Part shown: positions 24,823 through 35,800 of the stretch, one piece after another | How the letters are laid out: each line of letters opens with the position of its first letter | Position numbering within the stretch: the stretch's first letter is position 1 | Program-made: the position numbers and the translations under genes | Assembly: GCA_964530335.1 (NCBI GenBank) | Contig: CAZGYG010000013.1 | Span: 1-45,510 of the forward strand | DNA: 45,510 nt | Direction: 5' to 3' | From: VGDP01 sp964530335 | GTDB lineage: Bacteria > Pseudomonadota > Alphaproteobacteria > SP197 | The notes under the pieces: model-generated | What the model saw: only the letters and a program-made list of their open reading frames with translations | The model's database searches: none | What the model was told of the DNA's origin: nothing

Positions 24823-25853
24823 TCCGGGCCGCGATCCGGTGCGTCGCTGTCGTCGCCACGCTCGGCGCCGGGGTGCTCGCGACCGGCGCGGCGGCGACCG
24901 ACTTCGAGACCGGACTGCGGGCGTACGACGCCGGCGATTACGCCGTGGCTCTCGAAGCCTGGGCGCCGCTCGCCGCCATGGGCGACGCCGAAGCGGCGTT
25001 CGGCCTGGGGCTGATCTTCGAACACGGCAGCGGCGTCGAGCGCAACGTCGAGGCCGCCGAGGTCTGGTACGCGCGCGCCGCCGAGGCCGGCCACGCGGCG
25101 GCCGCTTACAACCTTGGCAACCTGCTGCGTTCGCGGGACGGACCGCGCTTCGATCCGGTGGCCGGGGCGGAGTGGTGGCGCAAGGCGGCCGAGGCGGGTC
25201 TCACGGTCGCCCAGGTCAACCTGGGCATCGCCTACCAGTGGGGTGACGGCGTGGCGCAGAGCGCCACCGAGGCGTTCGCCTGGTACCGTCGCGCGGCCGA
25301 GGCGGGGCATCCGACCGGCGCCATGCTCCTGGGGCAGGCCTACGAGGGCGGTGTAGGCACTCCGGTGGACCTGGCCGCCGCGGCAAGCTGGTACGAGCGG
25401 GCCGCCGCGGCCGGCCAGCCCGGCGCCGCCGAGCGCCTGGCCGCGCTGAGGCCCGCGCCGACGGCGCAGCCCGTGCCGGCGTCCCCGGCGCAAGCGGAAC
25501 CCGCAGGCTCGCCGGAGCCCATGGCCGAGCCGGTGGCCGCAGAGGTCGAACCCGCGCCCCAGATGGCGCCCGCCCAGGCCGTCGCGACCGACGCCGTGTC
25601 GGCCACGTCCGGGATTTACGTCCAGCTCGCCGCGTTCCTTGACCAGCCCAGGGCGGAACGGGCCTGGCGCGAGTTCGAAGCCCGATTCCCGGACCTTTTC
25701 AGCGGCGTCGCGTACCGCATCGAGCGGGCGGAAAAGTCGGACGGAACCGTCGTCTATCGCGTCCAGGTCGGCCCGTACGCCCGCGCGGAATCCGCCAAGG
25801 CGCTGTGCACGGCGTTGAAGGAGCAGGGCGCCGATTGCCTGATCGCTCGCTAA
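24819..25853 (+). CDS. Periplasmic Sel1-repeat protein with SPOR domain
   Basis: A 344-residue exported protein. Residues ~1-26 form a signal peptide ending in GAAAT. Four Sel1-like repeats cover about residues 40-205 (for example YARAAEAGHAAAAYNLGNLL and WYRRAAEAGHPTGAMLLGQA). A Pro/Ala-rich linker follows, and a C-terminal SPOR domain (GIYVQLAAFLDQPRAERAWR to QGADCLIAR) would bind denuded peptidoglycan at division sites. The GTG start overlaps the cyclase stop as GTGA, so it belongs to the cyclase transcript. This operon link between a redox cyclase and a cell-wall-binding Sel1 protein is suggestive, but its meaning is unknown. Confidence 0.85.
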   Translation: MIRAAIRCVAVVATLGAGVLATGAAATDFETGLRAYDAGDYAVALEAWAPLAAMGDAEAAFGLGLIFEHGSGVERNVEAAEVWYARAAEAGHAAAAYNLGNLLRSRDGPRFDPVAGAEWWRKAAEAGLTVAQVNLGIAYQWGDGVAQSATEAFAWYRRAAEAGHPTGAMLLGQAYEGGVGTPVDLAAAASWYERAAAAGQPGAAERLAALRPAPTAQPVPASPAQAEPAGSPEPMAEPVAAEVEPAPQMAPAQAVATDAVSATSGIYVQLAAFLDQPRAERAWREFEARFPDLFSGVAYRIERAEKSDGTVVYRVQVGPYARAESAKALCTALKEQGADCLIAR

Positions 25854-25863
25854 GGCGGTCCCG

Positions 25864-26223
25864 TCAGTTGCCGCTGGCGGCCGCGCTGTTCGCCGCCGAT
25901 AGGGCCAGGCAAACGCGCACCTCGTCGGCCCCCGTGGCGGCCAGGTCGCGCGTGGTCGGAATCGGCGTCATGCCGCGCGCCCACGTAGGGTCGTCCTCGT
26001 TCGCGTAGAGTGTCATGCGCCCTGCGGCGGGCAGTCCCAGCGCAACCCAGTCCGGCTGCCAGCCGGTGTTGCGCGGCACGGAGATCATGCCGTCGAAGGA
26101 CACCCCGACGCCTCCCGACGCCGTGTCGCCAAGCCCGGATACGTAGGGCGCCACGGCGAGACCGCCGCCAAGCCCCGCGACGACGGCCCAGGCACCTAGA
26201 ATGTCGCGCCAGCCATTTCTCAT
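25864..26223 (-). CDS. Small exported or membrane-anchored protein of unknown function
   Basis: A 119-residue protein. The N terminus has a hydrophobic stretch (about residues 7-28, ILGAWAVVAGLGGGLAVAPY) that could be a signal anchor or uncleaved signal. The rest contains TGWQPDWVALGLPAAGRMTL, DDPTWARGMTPIPTTRDL and DEVRVCLALS. ATG 26223 is favoured because GGAGG lies just upstream; the frame stays open to 26268. It converges with the Sel1-SPOR gene, the stops being 10 bases apart. No family is recognised. Confidence 0.62.
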   Translation of the reverse strand: MRNGWRDILGAWAVVAGLGGGLAVAPYVSGLGDTASGGVGVSFDGMISVPRNTGWQPDWVALGLPAAGRMTLYANEDDPTWARGMTPIPTTRDLAATGADEVRVCLALSAANSAAASGN

Positions 26224-26327
26224 GTCCGGAACCTCCAGAGCATTGCTACCGAGAATCTTGGCAGCCATTCGCGGGATCGCCAGTCACGAACCGTCACATC
26301 ACCGTGATGGCGTTGGGTTGTCGGTCG

Positions 26328-26366
26328 AAAAAAGTGCGCCGCCTCCGGGAGGGGTGGAGGCGGCGC
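26328..26366 (-). terminator. Strong intrinsic terminator on the minus strand
   Basis: GCGCCGCCTCC (26336-26346) and GGAGGCGGCGC (26356-26366) form a perfect 11-bp stem with a 9-base loop. Read on the minus strand the stem is followed by AC and six T (complement of A 26328-26333). No minus-strand protein gene ends here, so it should terminate a non-coding transcript. Confidence 0.85.
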
Positions 26367-26485
26367 TGCGGGGAAGAAAGACCGACCCGAATCAACCGCT
26401 TAGCGGCCGTCGCTGCGGCGAAAGCTGGGGGGAGCCTCGCCGCGGCCGCGACTCATTCCGAGTCGTCGGCGAGCCGATCTTCTTG
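26328..26485 (-). ncRNA. Candidate small RNA
   Basis: A minus-strand transcript of about 155 nt is predicted between a promoter-like pair (TTGACA, 16 bases, CATATT) and the intrinsic terminator. Within it CTCGCCG pairs with CGGCGAG around an inner CGACTC/GAGTCG hairpin. The terminator loop reads ACCCCTCCC, a C-rich, anti-Shine-Dalgarno-like sequence as seen in some alphaproteobacterial sRNAs. It does not match SRP RNA, and I cannot show the 6S fold. The 5' end is approximate. Confidence 0.5.
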
Positions 26486-26490
26486 GGCCA

Positions 26491-26518
26491 AATATGTTGC
26501 GGCCGGCGGCAATGTCAA
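26491..26518 (-). promoter_or_regulatory. Promoter-like pair for the candidate small RNA
   Basis: On the minus strand a perfect -35 TTGACA (complement of 26513-26518) is followed after 16 bases by CATATT (complement of 26491-26496), four of six matches to TATAAT. Transcription would start near 26485 and run toward the terminator at 26328. Confidence 0.5.
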
Positions 26519-26604
26519 TGCCTCGGCAACGACGTTCGTACTTTTTTTGTTCGTGCCCAAACCGCTAAGGTGGGGTCGTTCCAGGCCAATCCGGGGCAAC
26601 CGCC

Positions 26605-28278
<1,674 letters not shown>

Positions 28279-28306
28279 GCGAATCCGGATCCGGGAGATC
28301 GTCGGA

Positions 28307-30079
28307 ATGGCCGAACATAGGAAACTCGCCGCGATCCTGGCGGCCGACGTGGTCGGATACGGCCGGCTCGCCGGTGCCGATGAAGACCGAATTCTGGCGC
28401 GACTCCGAGCCCTGCGCAGCGACCTCGTCGATCCGACCATCGCCGTGCACGGGGGACGCGTGTTCAAGCGGACGGGCGATGGCGCGCTGGTCGAGTTCAG
28501 GAGCGTGGTCGACGCCATGCGCTGCGCCATCGAGGTGCAGACGGCGATGGTCGAGCGCAATGCCGGACTGCCCCCGGAGCGCCGCATCGAGCTCCGCATC
28601 GGCATCCATCTGGGAGATATCGTCGAGGAGAGCGACGGCGATCTCATGGGCGACGGCGTCAACATCGCAGCGCGGCTCGAAGGCGTCGCCGAGCCGGGCG
28701 CCATATGCCTTTCCGAGGACGCCTATCGCCAGGTGCGATCGCGGCTCGATCTCGCGATCAGCGATCTCGGCGAGACGACACTCAAGAATATCGCCGAGCC
28801 GATGAGGATTTATTCGCTTCAGGTGGGTTCCGCCGCGCAGGTCCAGCCTGGGCCCGGTACTCGCGCCGAGCCCTCCACCCGACTGGCGCTGCCCGAGAAG
28901 CCTTCCGTTGCCGTCCTGCCCTTTCAGAGTATGAGCGCCGACGCCGAACAGGATTATTTCGCCGACGGCATGGTCGAGGACATCATCACCGGCCTTGCGC
29001 GCATCAAGTGGCTGTTCGTCATCGCGCGCAATTCGAGCTTCGCCTACAAGGGCAAATCCGTCGACGTGAAGCAGGCCGGGCGTGAGCTGGGCGTGCGCTA
29101 CGTTCTCGAGGGCAGCGTGCGCAAGGTGTCGAACCGCGTGCGCGTCACGGCGCAGCTCATCGAAGCGGATACCGGCGGACACGTCTGGGCGGATCGTTAC
29201 GACCGCACCCTCGACGACATCTTCGCGCTCCAGGACGAGCTGACGATGAGCGTGGTCGCCGCCATCGAGCCAAGCCTGCGCCAGGCGGAGATCGAGCGCG
29301 TCAAGCGCAAGCGCCCCGACAGCCTCGACGCCTACGACCTCGTGCTTCGCGCCCTGCCACACGTCTATACGGCGATGCCGGACGGGGCCGCGAAGGCACT
29401 GCCGCTTCTCGAAAGCGCGCTCGAGATGGAGCCTGAATACGCACTCGCGCACGGCTTTGCCGCCTGGTCCCATCAAACCCTCTTCGCCCGTGGCGGCGCG
29501 CGTGAGGAGAACCGCCTCGGGGCGATCCGACATGCCCATGCGGCGATCGCCCATGGGCGCGACGACGCCATCGCGCTGGCGCTCGGCGGCTTCGTCATGG
29601 GCCTGGTCGCGCATGACCGTGAAGCCGCGCGCCAGGCGCTCGACGCGGCGCTGGCTCTCAGCCCGTCATGCGCGCTCACCTACATCCTGGGCAGTGTCGT
29701 GCTCGTCTTGGCCGGCGACGCGGACCGCGCCATCGAATGGGGTGAGCGCGCGCTGCGCCTGAGCCCGTTCGATCCGATGAGCTACGGCCCGTGGTTCTCG
29801 ATCACGCTGGGCCGTTTCCAGCGCGGCGAGTACGAGGCCGCGGCGGAGGCGGCGCAAAGGGTCTTCCAGGCGAGTCCCTATTGGAGCACGGCGCACTACC
29901 TGCTGGCGGCGACGCACGCGAAGCTCGGGCGGCTCGACGCGGCCAAGTCCGCCGCCGCGCGCGTCCTCGAACTCCAACCCGGCTTCACGATCAGCGAAAC
30001 CTGCGCCGCCTCCGACATGCACCCATCGATCGCCGCGCCCTTGAGCGAAGCTCTCAGCTTGGCTGGACTGCCGGCCTAG
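28307..30079 (+). CDS. Class III adenylate cyclase fused to TolB-like and TPR regions
   Basis: A 590-residue soluble protein. Residues ~5-165 are a class III cyclase domain with LAAILAADVVGYGRL (metal Asp), VFKRTGDGALVEF (Lys and second Asp) and MGDGVNIAARLEGVA (Asn and Arg), so the catalytic set looks complete. Residues ~200-320 (PSVAVLPFQSMSADAEQDYF, VRYVLEGSVRKVSNRVRVTA) form the TolB-N-like region usual in this family. Residues ~330-585 are TPR-like helices (ALALSPSCALTYILGSVVLV, then WGERALRLSPFDPMSYGPWF). The type is abundant in alphaproteobacteria. It lies 28 bases after hutU and overlaps the convergent methyltransferase gene by 26 bases. The signal sensed is unknown. Confidence 0.9.
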   Translation: MAEHRKLAAILAADVVGYGRLAGADEDRILARLRALRSDLVDPTIAVHGGRVFKRTGDGALVEFRSVVDAMRCAIEVQTAMVERNAGLPPERRIELRIGIHLGDIVEESDGDLMGDGVNIAARLEGVAEPGAICLSEDAYRQVRSRLDLAISDLGETTLKNIAEPMRIYSLQVGSAAQVQPGPGTRAEPSTRLALPEKPSVAVLPFQSMSADAEQDYFADGMVEDIITGLARIKWLFVIARNSSFAYKGKSVDVKQAGRELGVRYVLEGSVRKVSNRVRVTAQLIEADTGGHVWADRYDRTLDDIFALQDELTMSVVAAIEPSLRQAEIERVKRKRPDSLDAYDLVLRALPHVYTAMPDGAAKALPLLESALEMEPEYALAHGFAAWSHQTLFARGGAREENRLGAIRHAHAAIAHGRDDAIALALGGFVMGLVAHDREAARQALDAALALSPSCALTYILGSVVLVLAGDADRAIEWGERALRLSPFDPMSYGPWFSITLGRFQRGEYEAAAEAAQRVFQASPYWSTAHYLLAATHAKLGRLDAAKSAAARVLELQPGFTISETCAASDMHPSIAAPLSEALSLAGLPA

Positions 30080-30905
30080 CAGGTTGCTTCGGCAACGTTT
30101 TAGGCGTGAGTACTGCCCACGGCGTCGCCTGGTCGCGGTACTCCCACACGGCGAGCCATTGGTCGAGCTGCTTCCAGCCGGCCAGCGCCGCGACTGCCGC
30201 CGGGTCGCGCGCGCCGTGGCCGATCACGGTCACATCGTGGGTCGCGGCGAAGCGGGCTAGCAATTCCTTGACGCGGCCCGGATTGGCCGCCGTGCCGTGC
30301 AATTCGATTACGGCGTAGGCCCGCCGCAACCCTGGCACGCGCGCCGGATCGAGCAGCGCGTACTCGCAGCCCTCGCAGTCGCACAACAGGAAGGCCGGCT
30401 CGTCGGCCAGGGCTTCCTCGAGTTCCTCCGGCGTCCCCTCGGCCAGGATCCGCACTCGGTCGGCGACACCGTTGGCGGTGGCGTTCGCGGCGCACATCGC
30501 GCGCGCCCGCGCGTCGATGTCGAAGGCGACCACGGTGGCGCCCGGCAGCAGGCGCGCCAGGCCGATCGCGTAATAGCCCTCGGCGGAGCCAACCACGACC
30601 ACGCGCCGCACGTTTCGCCCGGGCAGCGCCGCGATCGCGCCGTGCAGTTCCTGCTCGTAGCAGCCGATCAGCTTGGGCAGCAGACAGCTTCCGATCGCAC
30701 CGGACGGCCACGCCATGCCGGCGAAGGGTCCGGATTGAACCCGAATGCCGTGCCGCGCCACGAACATTCCGGTGAGCAGCCGCACCCGGCCCAGCACCAC
30801 CGCATCCGTCAGGCGGCCGAAGCGCACCGCGTCGTCGAGCCGCGGCGCCTCCAGCGCGGCGCGGGCGCCTTCCAGCGTCGGGGCGTAACGGCTGGGCTTC
30901 GTCAA
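30054..30905 (-). CDS. FkbM-like SAM-dependent methyltransferase
   Basis: A 283-residue protein with a Rossmann methyltransferase core: VRRVVVVGSAEGYYAIGLAR is motif I, VVAFDIDARARAMCAANATA covers the acidic loop after beta-2, and FLLCDCEGCEYALLDPARVP with YAVIELHG resembles the FkbM family. The substrate is unknown. The TTG start at 30905 is preferred because GGGAGG lies six bases before it and the EamA gene upstream ends at 30923; the frame is open further, but that part overlaps the transporter. It probably shares a transcript with the EamA gene (17 bases apart). It overlaps the cyclase gene end by 26 bases. Confidence 0.7.
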   Translation of the reverse strand: MTKPSRYAPTLEGARAALEAPRLDDAVRFGRLTDAVVLGRVRLLTGMFVARHGIRVQSGPFAGMAWPSGAIGSCLLPKLIGCYEQELHGAIAALPGRNVRRVVVVGSAEGYYAIGLARLLPGATVVAFDIDARARAMCAANATANGVADRVRILAEGTPEELEEALADEPAFLLCDCEGCEYALLDPARVPGLRRAYAVIELHGTAANPGRVKELLARFAATHDVTVIGHGARDPAAVAALAGWKQLDQWLAVWEYRDQATPWAVLTPKTLPKQPARPAVQPS

Positions 30906-30922
30906 GGCGTGCCTCCCGGGCG

Positions 30923-31828
30923 TTATGGTTGACGAGACTCGCGCCGGAGCCGGCGCGCGATCACGGTTTCGCGGTGCAGGATATAGAGCCCGCTGGCGAT
31001 GACGATGGCGCTGCCGGTCCAGATCGCCGCGTCGGGCAGTTCGTGCCAGATCAGCCAGCCGAACAGCACCGCCCAGATCATGGCGCTGTACTCGAACGGC
31101 GCGACCAGCGACGCCGGGCCGATCTGGAACGCCCGCGTCATCAGGAGCTGGGCGATGCCGCCGCACAGCCCGATCGCGGCGAGCAGCGCGAAATCGGCCG
31201 GGTCCGGGGTCACCCAGGCGAACGGCAACGCCGCGCCGCTGACCACCGTCGCGGTCAGGGTGAAGTAGAACACGATCGACGCGATGGTCTCGGTCGCCGT
31301 CAGCTTGCGCACGAGCACCATGGCGAAGGCGTAACCGACGGCACTGGCCACCGGCACCAGGGCCGCGGGCGCGAACACGCCGCCGCCGGGCCTGACCATG
31401 ACGACGACGCCGATGAAGCCGGCGAACACCGCGCTCCAGCGCCGCCAGCCCACGGTCTCGCCAAGCAGCGGCACGCTAAGCGCGGTCAGGAAAATCGGCC
31501 CGGCAAAGCCGATGGCGATGGCGTCGGCGAGCGGCAGAAGCGCGAGGCCCCAGAAGCCGAGGAACATGGAGGCCACGCCGATCAGGCAGCGCGCCACGTG
31601 ACCGAGGGGCCGGCGCGTGCGCAGCGCGGTAAGCCCGCCCTGGCGCACGAGGAAAAGGCCCAGCGGCACGAACGCGAAGACGCTGCGGAAGAACACGAGC
31701 TGGACGATCGGATAGTCCTGGCTCGTCCACTTGATCAGGGCGTCCATGACCGAGAACACGAGCACGGCCGCGAGCAGGTAGCCGATGCCGGCGAGCGGAG
31801 CCGGACCGGAGGGCGCGAGGGACGTCAT
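30923..31828 (-). CDS. EamA/DMT-family transporter
   Basis: A 301-residue integral membrane protein with about ten hydrophobic segments arranged as two EamA repeats. Examples are GIGYLLAAVLVFSVMDALIK at the N terminus, GFAGPIFLTALSVPLLGETV, GWRRWSAVFAGFIGVVVMV and, in the second half, PFEYSAMIWAVLFGWLIWHE. This is the drug/metabolite transporter layout; substrates range from amino acids to nucleosides and cannot be told from sequence. The C terminus is basic (ARRLRRESRQP). ATG 31828 gives a normal length. The divergent isochorismatase-like gene starts 132 bases away. Confidence 0.85.
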   Translation of the reverse strand: MTSLAPSGPAPLAGIGYLLAAVLVFSVMDALIKWTSQDYPIVQLVFFRSVFAFVPLGLFLVRQGGLTALRTRRPLGHVARCLIGVASMFLGFWGLALLPLADAIAIGFAGPIFLTALSVPLLGETVGWRRWSAVFAGFIGVVVMVRPGGGVFAPAALVPVASAVGYAFAMVLVRKLTATETIASIVFYFTLTATVVSGAALPFAWVTPDPADFALLAAIGLCGGIAQLLMTRAFQIGPASLVAPFEYSAMIWAVLFGWLIWHELPDAAIWTGSAIVIASGLYILHRETVIARRLRRESRQP

Positions 31829-31960
31829 GGCGATGCTGGGAAACGCTCGAGCCAGGAAGCGGTGTGGGATGATAGCCCACAGGGGCTCATGTCCGGGACC
31901 CCGATTGACGCCGGCCGGGCGGCGTTCGACAGTTGCCGGGCTATCGGGCGGGAGGCGGCC

Positions 31961-32542
31961 ATGGCGAAGGGCAACGGCGTGTTCGAGCGCGATTCCTCGT
32001 GCCTCGTGGTCATCGACGTACAGGCGTATTTCCTGGGCAAGCTGCCGCTGCACGAGCGCCGCCCCCTGATCGAACGCATCGCCTGGCTGATGCGCGTCGC
32101 ACGCGCCCTCGACATCCCCATCGTCGCCACCGCCGAGGACATCGCGCGCAACGGCACCCTCATGCCCGAACTCGTGGCCGAGCTGCCCACGGGCGCGCCG
32201 ATCCACGACAAGATGATCTTCGGGCTCGACCGTCAGGACGACATCCGCGCCGCCGTCGCGGCGACCGGGCGGGAAGCGTTCGTCCTGGTCGGCATGGAAA
32301 CCGACGTGTGCGTCGCCCATTCGGCGCTCGGGCTCGCGGCGCTGGGTCTGCGCCCCGTGGTCATCGCCGACGCCAGCGCCTCGCCGCCGCCGCACCACGA
32401 GCACGGACTGCGACGCCTGCGCGATGCCGGCGTCGCGGTCACCTCGGCCAAGGGCATCTACTACGAATGGGTGCGCGACCTGGCGACGCACCAGCGCATC
32501 AAGGGCCTGAACGATCCCCTGCCCGCGGGCCTGACGCTGTGA
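31961..32542 (+). CDS. Isochorismatase-like cysteine hydrolase
   Basis: A 193-residue member of the isochorismatase superfamily. The catalytic triad elements are visible: Asp in CLVVIDVQAYFLGKL, Lys in HDKMIFGL, and Cys in GMETDVCVAHSALGLAALGL. Members hydrolyse nicotinamide, isochorismate, carbamoyl-sarcosine or similar amides and ethers; the substrate here is not assigned. ATG 31961 is fixed by GGAGG five bases upstream, although the frame is open much further back. It is divergent from the EamA transporter. N-carbamoylsarcosine hydrolysis would fit the methylamine theme, but nothing in the sequence proves it. Confidence 0.85.
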   Translation: MAKGNGVFERDSSCLVVIDVQAYFLGKLPLHERRPLIERIAWLMRVARALDIPIVATAEDIARNGTLMPELVAELPTGAPIHDKMIFGLDRQDDIRAAVAATGREAFVLVGMETDVCVAHSALGLAALGLRPVVIADASASPPPHHEHGLRRLRDAGVAVTSAKGIYYEWVRDLATHQRIKGLNDPLPAGLTL

Positions 32543-32564
32543 CCTCGGCCGGGCGCGCCGCCCG

Positions 32565-32822
32565 CTAGAAGTACCGCAGCACCAGGTAGGCGATGGCGGC
32601 GATGCAGGCGGCGATGCCGGTGAACGCGACCAGGGACACCGTGCGATACCTGCGGAGCCCGGCCCGTTGCAGCTCGACCGACTCGTCGATGGTCGCGCGC
32701 GCCTGGGTGTAGTGCGCCTCGGACAGGGCGTGGAGCTTCGCCAGCAACCCGGCGATCTCGCGCTGGCCGTCGCGGATTTCGCGCAGAACCTCGAGCGCCG
32801 CCTGTTCGCGCCCGTCGTTCAT
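32565..32822 (-). CDS. Small C-tail-anchored membrane protein
   Basis: An 85-residue protein. The first ~55 residues are helical and charged (EQAALEVLREIRDGQREIAG, LLAKLHALSEAHYTQARATI), suggesting a coiled coil. One membrane segment near the C terminus follows (SLVAFTGIAACIAAIAYLVL) and ends in RYF. The start lies one base after the stop of the large oxidoreductase gene, so the two are almost certainly co-transcribed and translationally coupled. It might tether something to the membrane; no family is recognised. Confidence 0.7.
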   Translation of the reverse strand: MNDGREQAALEVLREIRDGQREIAGLLAKLHALSEAHYTQARATIDESVELQRAGLRRYRTVSLVAFTGIAACIAAIAYLVLRYF

Positions 32823-32823
32823 G

Positions 32824-35800
32824 TCACTCCGCGGCGCGCCGCGTGCGCGGTCCGGCGCGCAAGAGCGTCATCAGCTCGTCGAGCCGGGCAAGCGCGGCGG
32901 CGCGATTCGCGTCCTTGACGTGGCCGAAGCCGCGGATCGGCTCGACGAACCGGGCGATCTCGACCACCAGGTCATGGTTGTCGTGGTCGAGCCGGTCGCG
33001 CGCCTCGGTGACGGCGGCTTCGTAGGTCGCGATCAACGCCCGTTCGGCGCGGCGTTCCGGGCTGCGACCGAACGGATCAAGGACCGTGCCGCGCAGGCCC
33101 TTGAGCCGGGCGAGCAGGCGGAACAGCACGAACACCCACGGCCCGAACGCGCGCTTCCTTGGGGCGCCGGTCAATGGGTCACGTTCCGCGAGGATCGGCG
33201 GCGCCAGGTGAACCTCGAGCCGCGGCCGGCCCTCGTACGCCGCGGCGATCTGGGCCGCGAACGCGCCTTCGACGTAGAGCCGCGCGACCTCGTATTCGTC
33301 CTTGTAGGCGAGCACCTTGTGGTAGCCACGGGCGACCGCCTCGGCGAGCCCGGTCAGGCCGCCGGCCTGCGCCGCTTCGGCCGCCTGGGCGCGCGCGACG
33401 AACGCGCGGTAGCGCTCGGCGAGGCCGCGGTTCTGGTAGGCCGTAAGGTGCCCGGCGCGCCGCTCGAAGGCCTCCTCGGGGGTGGCGGCCAGTCGCCGGT
33501 GCGCCGGCACGGGCCGGGCGCGTTCGACCAGCCCCGCCACGCGCGCCGGATCGAGCGCGGTGTGGCGGCCGGCGGCGAACGCCGCCGCGTTCATCGCCAC
33601 CGCCATGCCGTTGAGTTCGATCGCGCGCAGGATCGCCGCGCTGCCCACCGGGACGAGCCCCATCTGGTAGGCCAGGCCGACCATGAAGAAGTTGGTCGCC
33701 AGCGCGTCGCCGAACAGCGCGGTGGCGATCGCCGTGGCGTCGAGGAAATGGGCACGCGCGTCGCCGACGGCCTCGACGATGCGTCGCTTCAAGCGCCCGG
33801 CGGGGAACTCCAGGTCCGGCTTGCGCGTGAAATCGCCGGTCGGCGATTCGTGGGCGTTGACCACGGCGGTCGTCGCGCCGTCGCGCAGCTTGGCCAGGGC
33901 GTCGAACCCGGCGGCGACCACCAGGTCGCAACCGAGCATGAGCCGGGCGCCGCCGGCGGCGATCTTGACCGCGTGGATCGCTTCGGGGCTCGCGGCGATG
34001 CGCAGGTGGCTGACCACGGCGCCGTACTTCTGGGCGAGCCCGGTCTGATCGAGCACGCCGACGCCCTTGCCCTCCAGGTGCGCGGCCATGCCGAGGATCG
34101 CGCCGACGGTGACGACCCCGGTGCCGCCGACGCCGGTGACCAGGATGCCATAGGGTTCGTCGAGCGCGGGCAACGCCGGTTCCGGCAGGCCCTCGGGGCC
34201 GAGGCCGTCGAGCCCCGCGACCGCGCGCCGGCGCGGACGGGCGCCGCGCACGGTGACGAAACTCGGGCAGAAGCCGTCGCGGCAGCTCAGATCCTTGTTG
34301 CACGCGGACTGATCGATCTGGCGCTTGCGGCCGAACTCGGTCTCGACCGGCACGATGGCCAGGCAGTTGGACACCCGGCCGCAGTCGCCGCAGCCCTCGC
34401 ACACCTCCTCGTTGATGACGACGCGCACGTCAGGGTCCTCGATCAGGCCGCGCTTGCGCCGGCGGCGCTTCTCGGTCGCGCACATCTGGTCGTAGAGCAG
34501 CACGCTGGTGCCTTTGATCTCCCTGAGCTTGCGCTGAAGGGCGTCGAGCTCGCGGCGATGGTGGATGGTGACGCCCGCCGCGAAGCCGGCGTCGCTCGGG
34601 TACTTGCCGGGTTCGTCGGTGACGACGGCGATGCGCCGGATGCCTTCGCCGTAGAGCTGATGGCTGATCTGGGCGACGCTCGGGTGGCCCTCGACCGGCT
34701 GGCCGCCGGTCATGGCCACCGCGTCGTTGTAGAGAATCTTGTAGGTGATGTTGACGCCGGCGGCGACCGCGGCGCGGATCGCCAGCAGCCCGGAATGGAC
34801 GTAGGTGCCGTCGCCCAGGTTCTGGAACACGTGGCGGGTCTCGGTGAACGGCGCCTGGCCGATCCAGGTCGCGCCCTCGGCGCCCATCTGGGTGAACGTG
34901 GCGGTCGACCGGTCCATCCAAATGGCCATGTAGTGGCAGCCGATGCCGGCCAGCGCCCGGCTCCCTTCGGGCACCTTGGTCGAGGTGTTGTGCGGGCAGC
35001 CGGCGCAGAAGTAGGGGATGCGCGAGATCGGCGCGGGCTCGGCCGTGAGCTGACGCTCCTTCGCCTCGAGGAAGGCGAGCCGGTCGCGGATGCGGTCGGT
35101 GGTGACGAACGGCGCGAGGCGATGCGCGATGACGCGGGCGATGCGCGCCGGCGTCAGCTCGTCGAACGAGGGCAGGATCAGATTGCGGTCCTCGTCGAAC
35201 TTGCCGATCACGCGCGGGCGCTTCGCCGCGTCCCAGTTGTAGAGTTGCTCCTTGAACTGGTTCTCGATGATGGCGCGCTTTTCCTCGATGACCACGACCT
35301 CGTCGAGGCCCTCGGCGAAGCGGCGCGCCCCTTCGCGCTCCAAGGGCCAGGTCATGCCCACCTTGTAGACGCGCAACCCGATCTCGCTGGCGAAGGCCTC
35401 GTCGATGCCGAGGTCGTCGAGCGCCTGGCGCACGTCCGGGTAGGTCTTGCCCCCGGTGACGATGCCGATGCGCGGCGCGGGCGAATCGAGCACGACGCGG
35501 TCGAGCCCGTTGGCCCGGGCGAAGGCGAGCGCGGCGTACAGCTTGTGTCGGTGCAGCCGCTCCTCCTGCACCAGCGGCGGGTCGGGCCAGCGGATGCCGA
35601 GCCCGCCTTCGGGCATGGCGAAGTCGGTCGGCTGGACCAGGCGCACCCGGTCGTCGCTGACCGCGACCGAGGCCGAGCCGTCGAGCATGTCGGCGACCAG
35701 CTTGAGCGCGACCCAGACGCCCGCGTAGCGCGACATGGCCCAACCGATCAGGCCGTAGTCGAGGATTTCCTGGATGTTCGCCGGGGCGAGCACCGGGATC

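Larger units (their letters stand above)
26224..26604. other. 381-base intergenic region upstream of hutU
   Basis: No protein gene is supported. The region holds a strong minus-strand intrinsic terminator (26328-26366), a minus-strand promoter-like pair (26491-26518), and hence a candidate small RNA between them. The plus-strand promoter of hutU should lie in the last ~80 bases, where an unusual run of seven T occurs. I see no HutC-type operator. Confidence 0.6.

Noticed and set aside
26328..26485. Candidate RNA being SRP RNA or a proven 6S RNA
   Set aside because: The conserved SRP apical loop is missing, and I cannot fold the closed-stem/central-bubble form required for 6S by eye.
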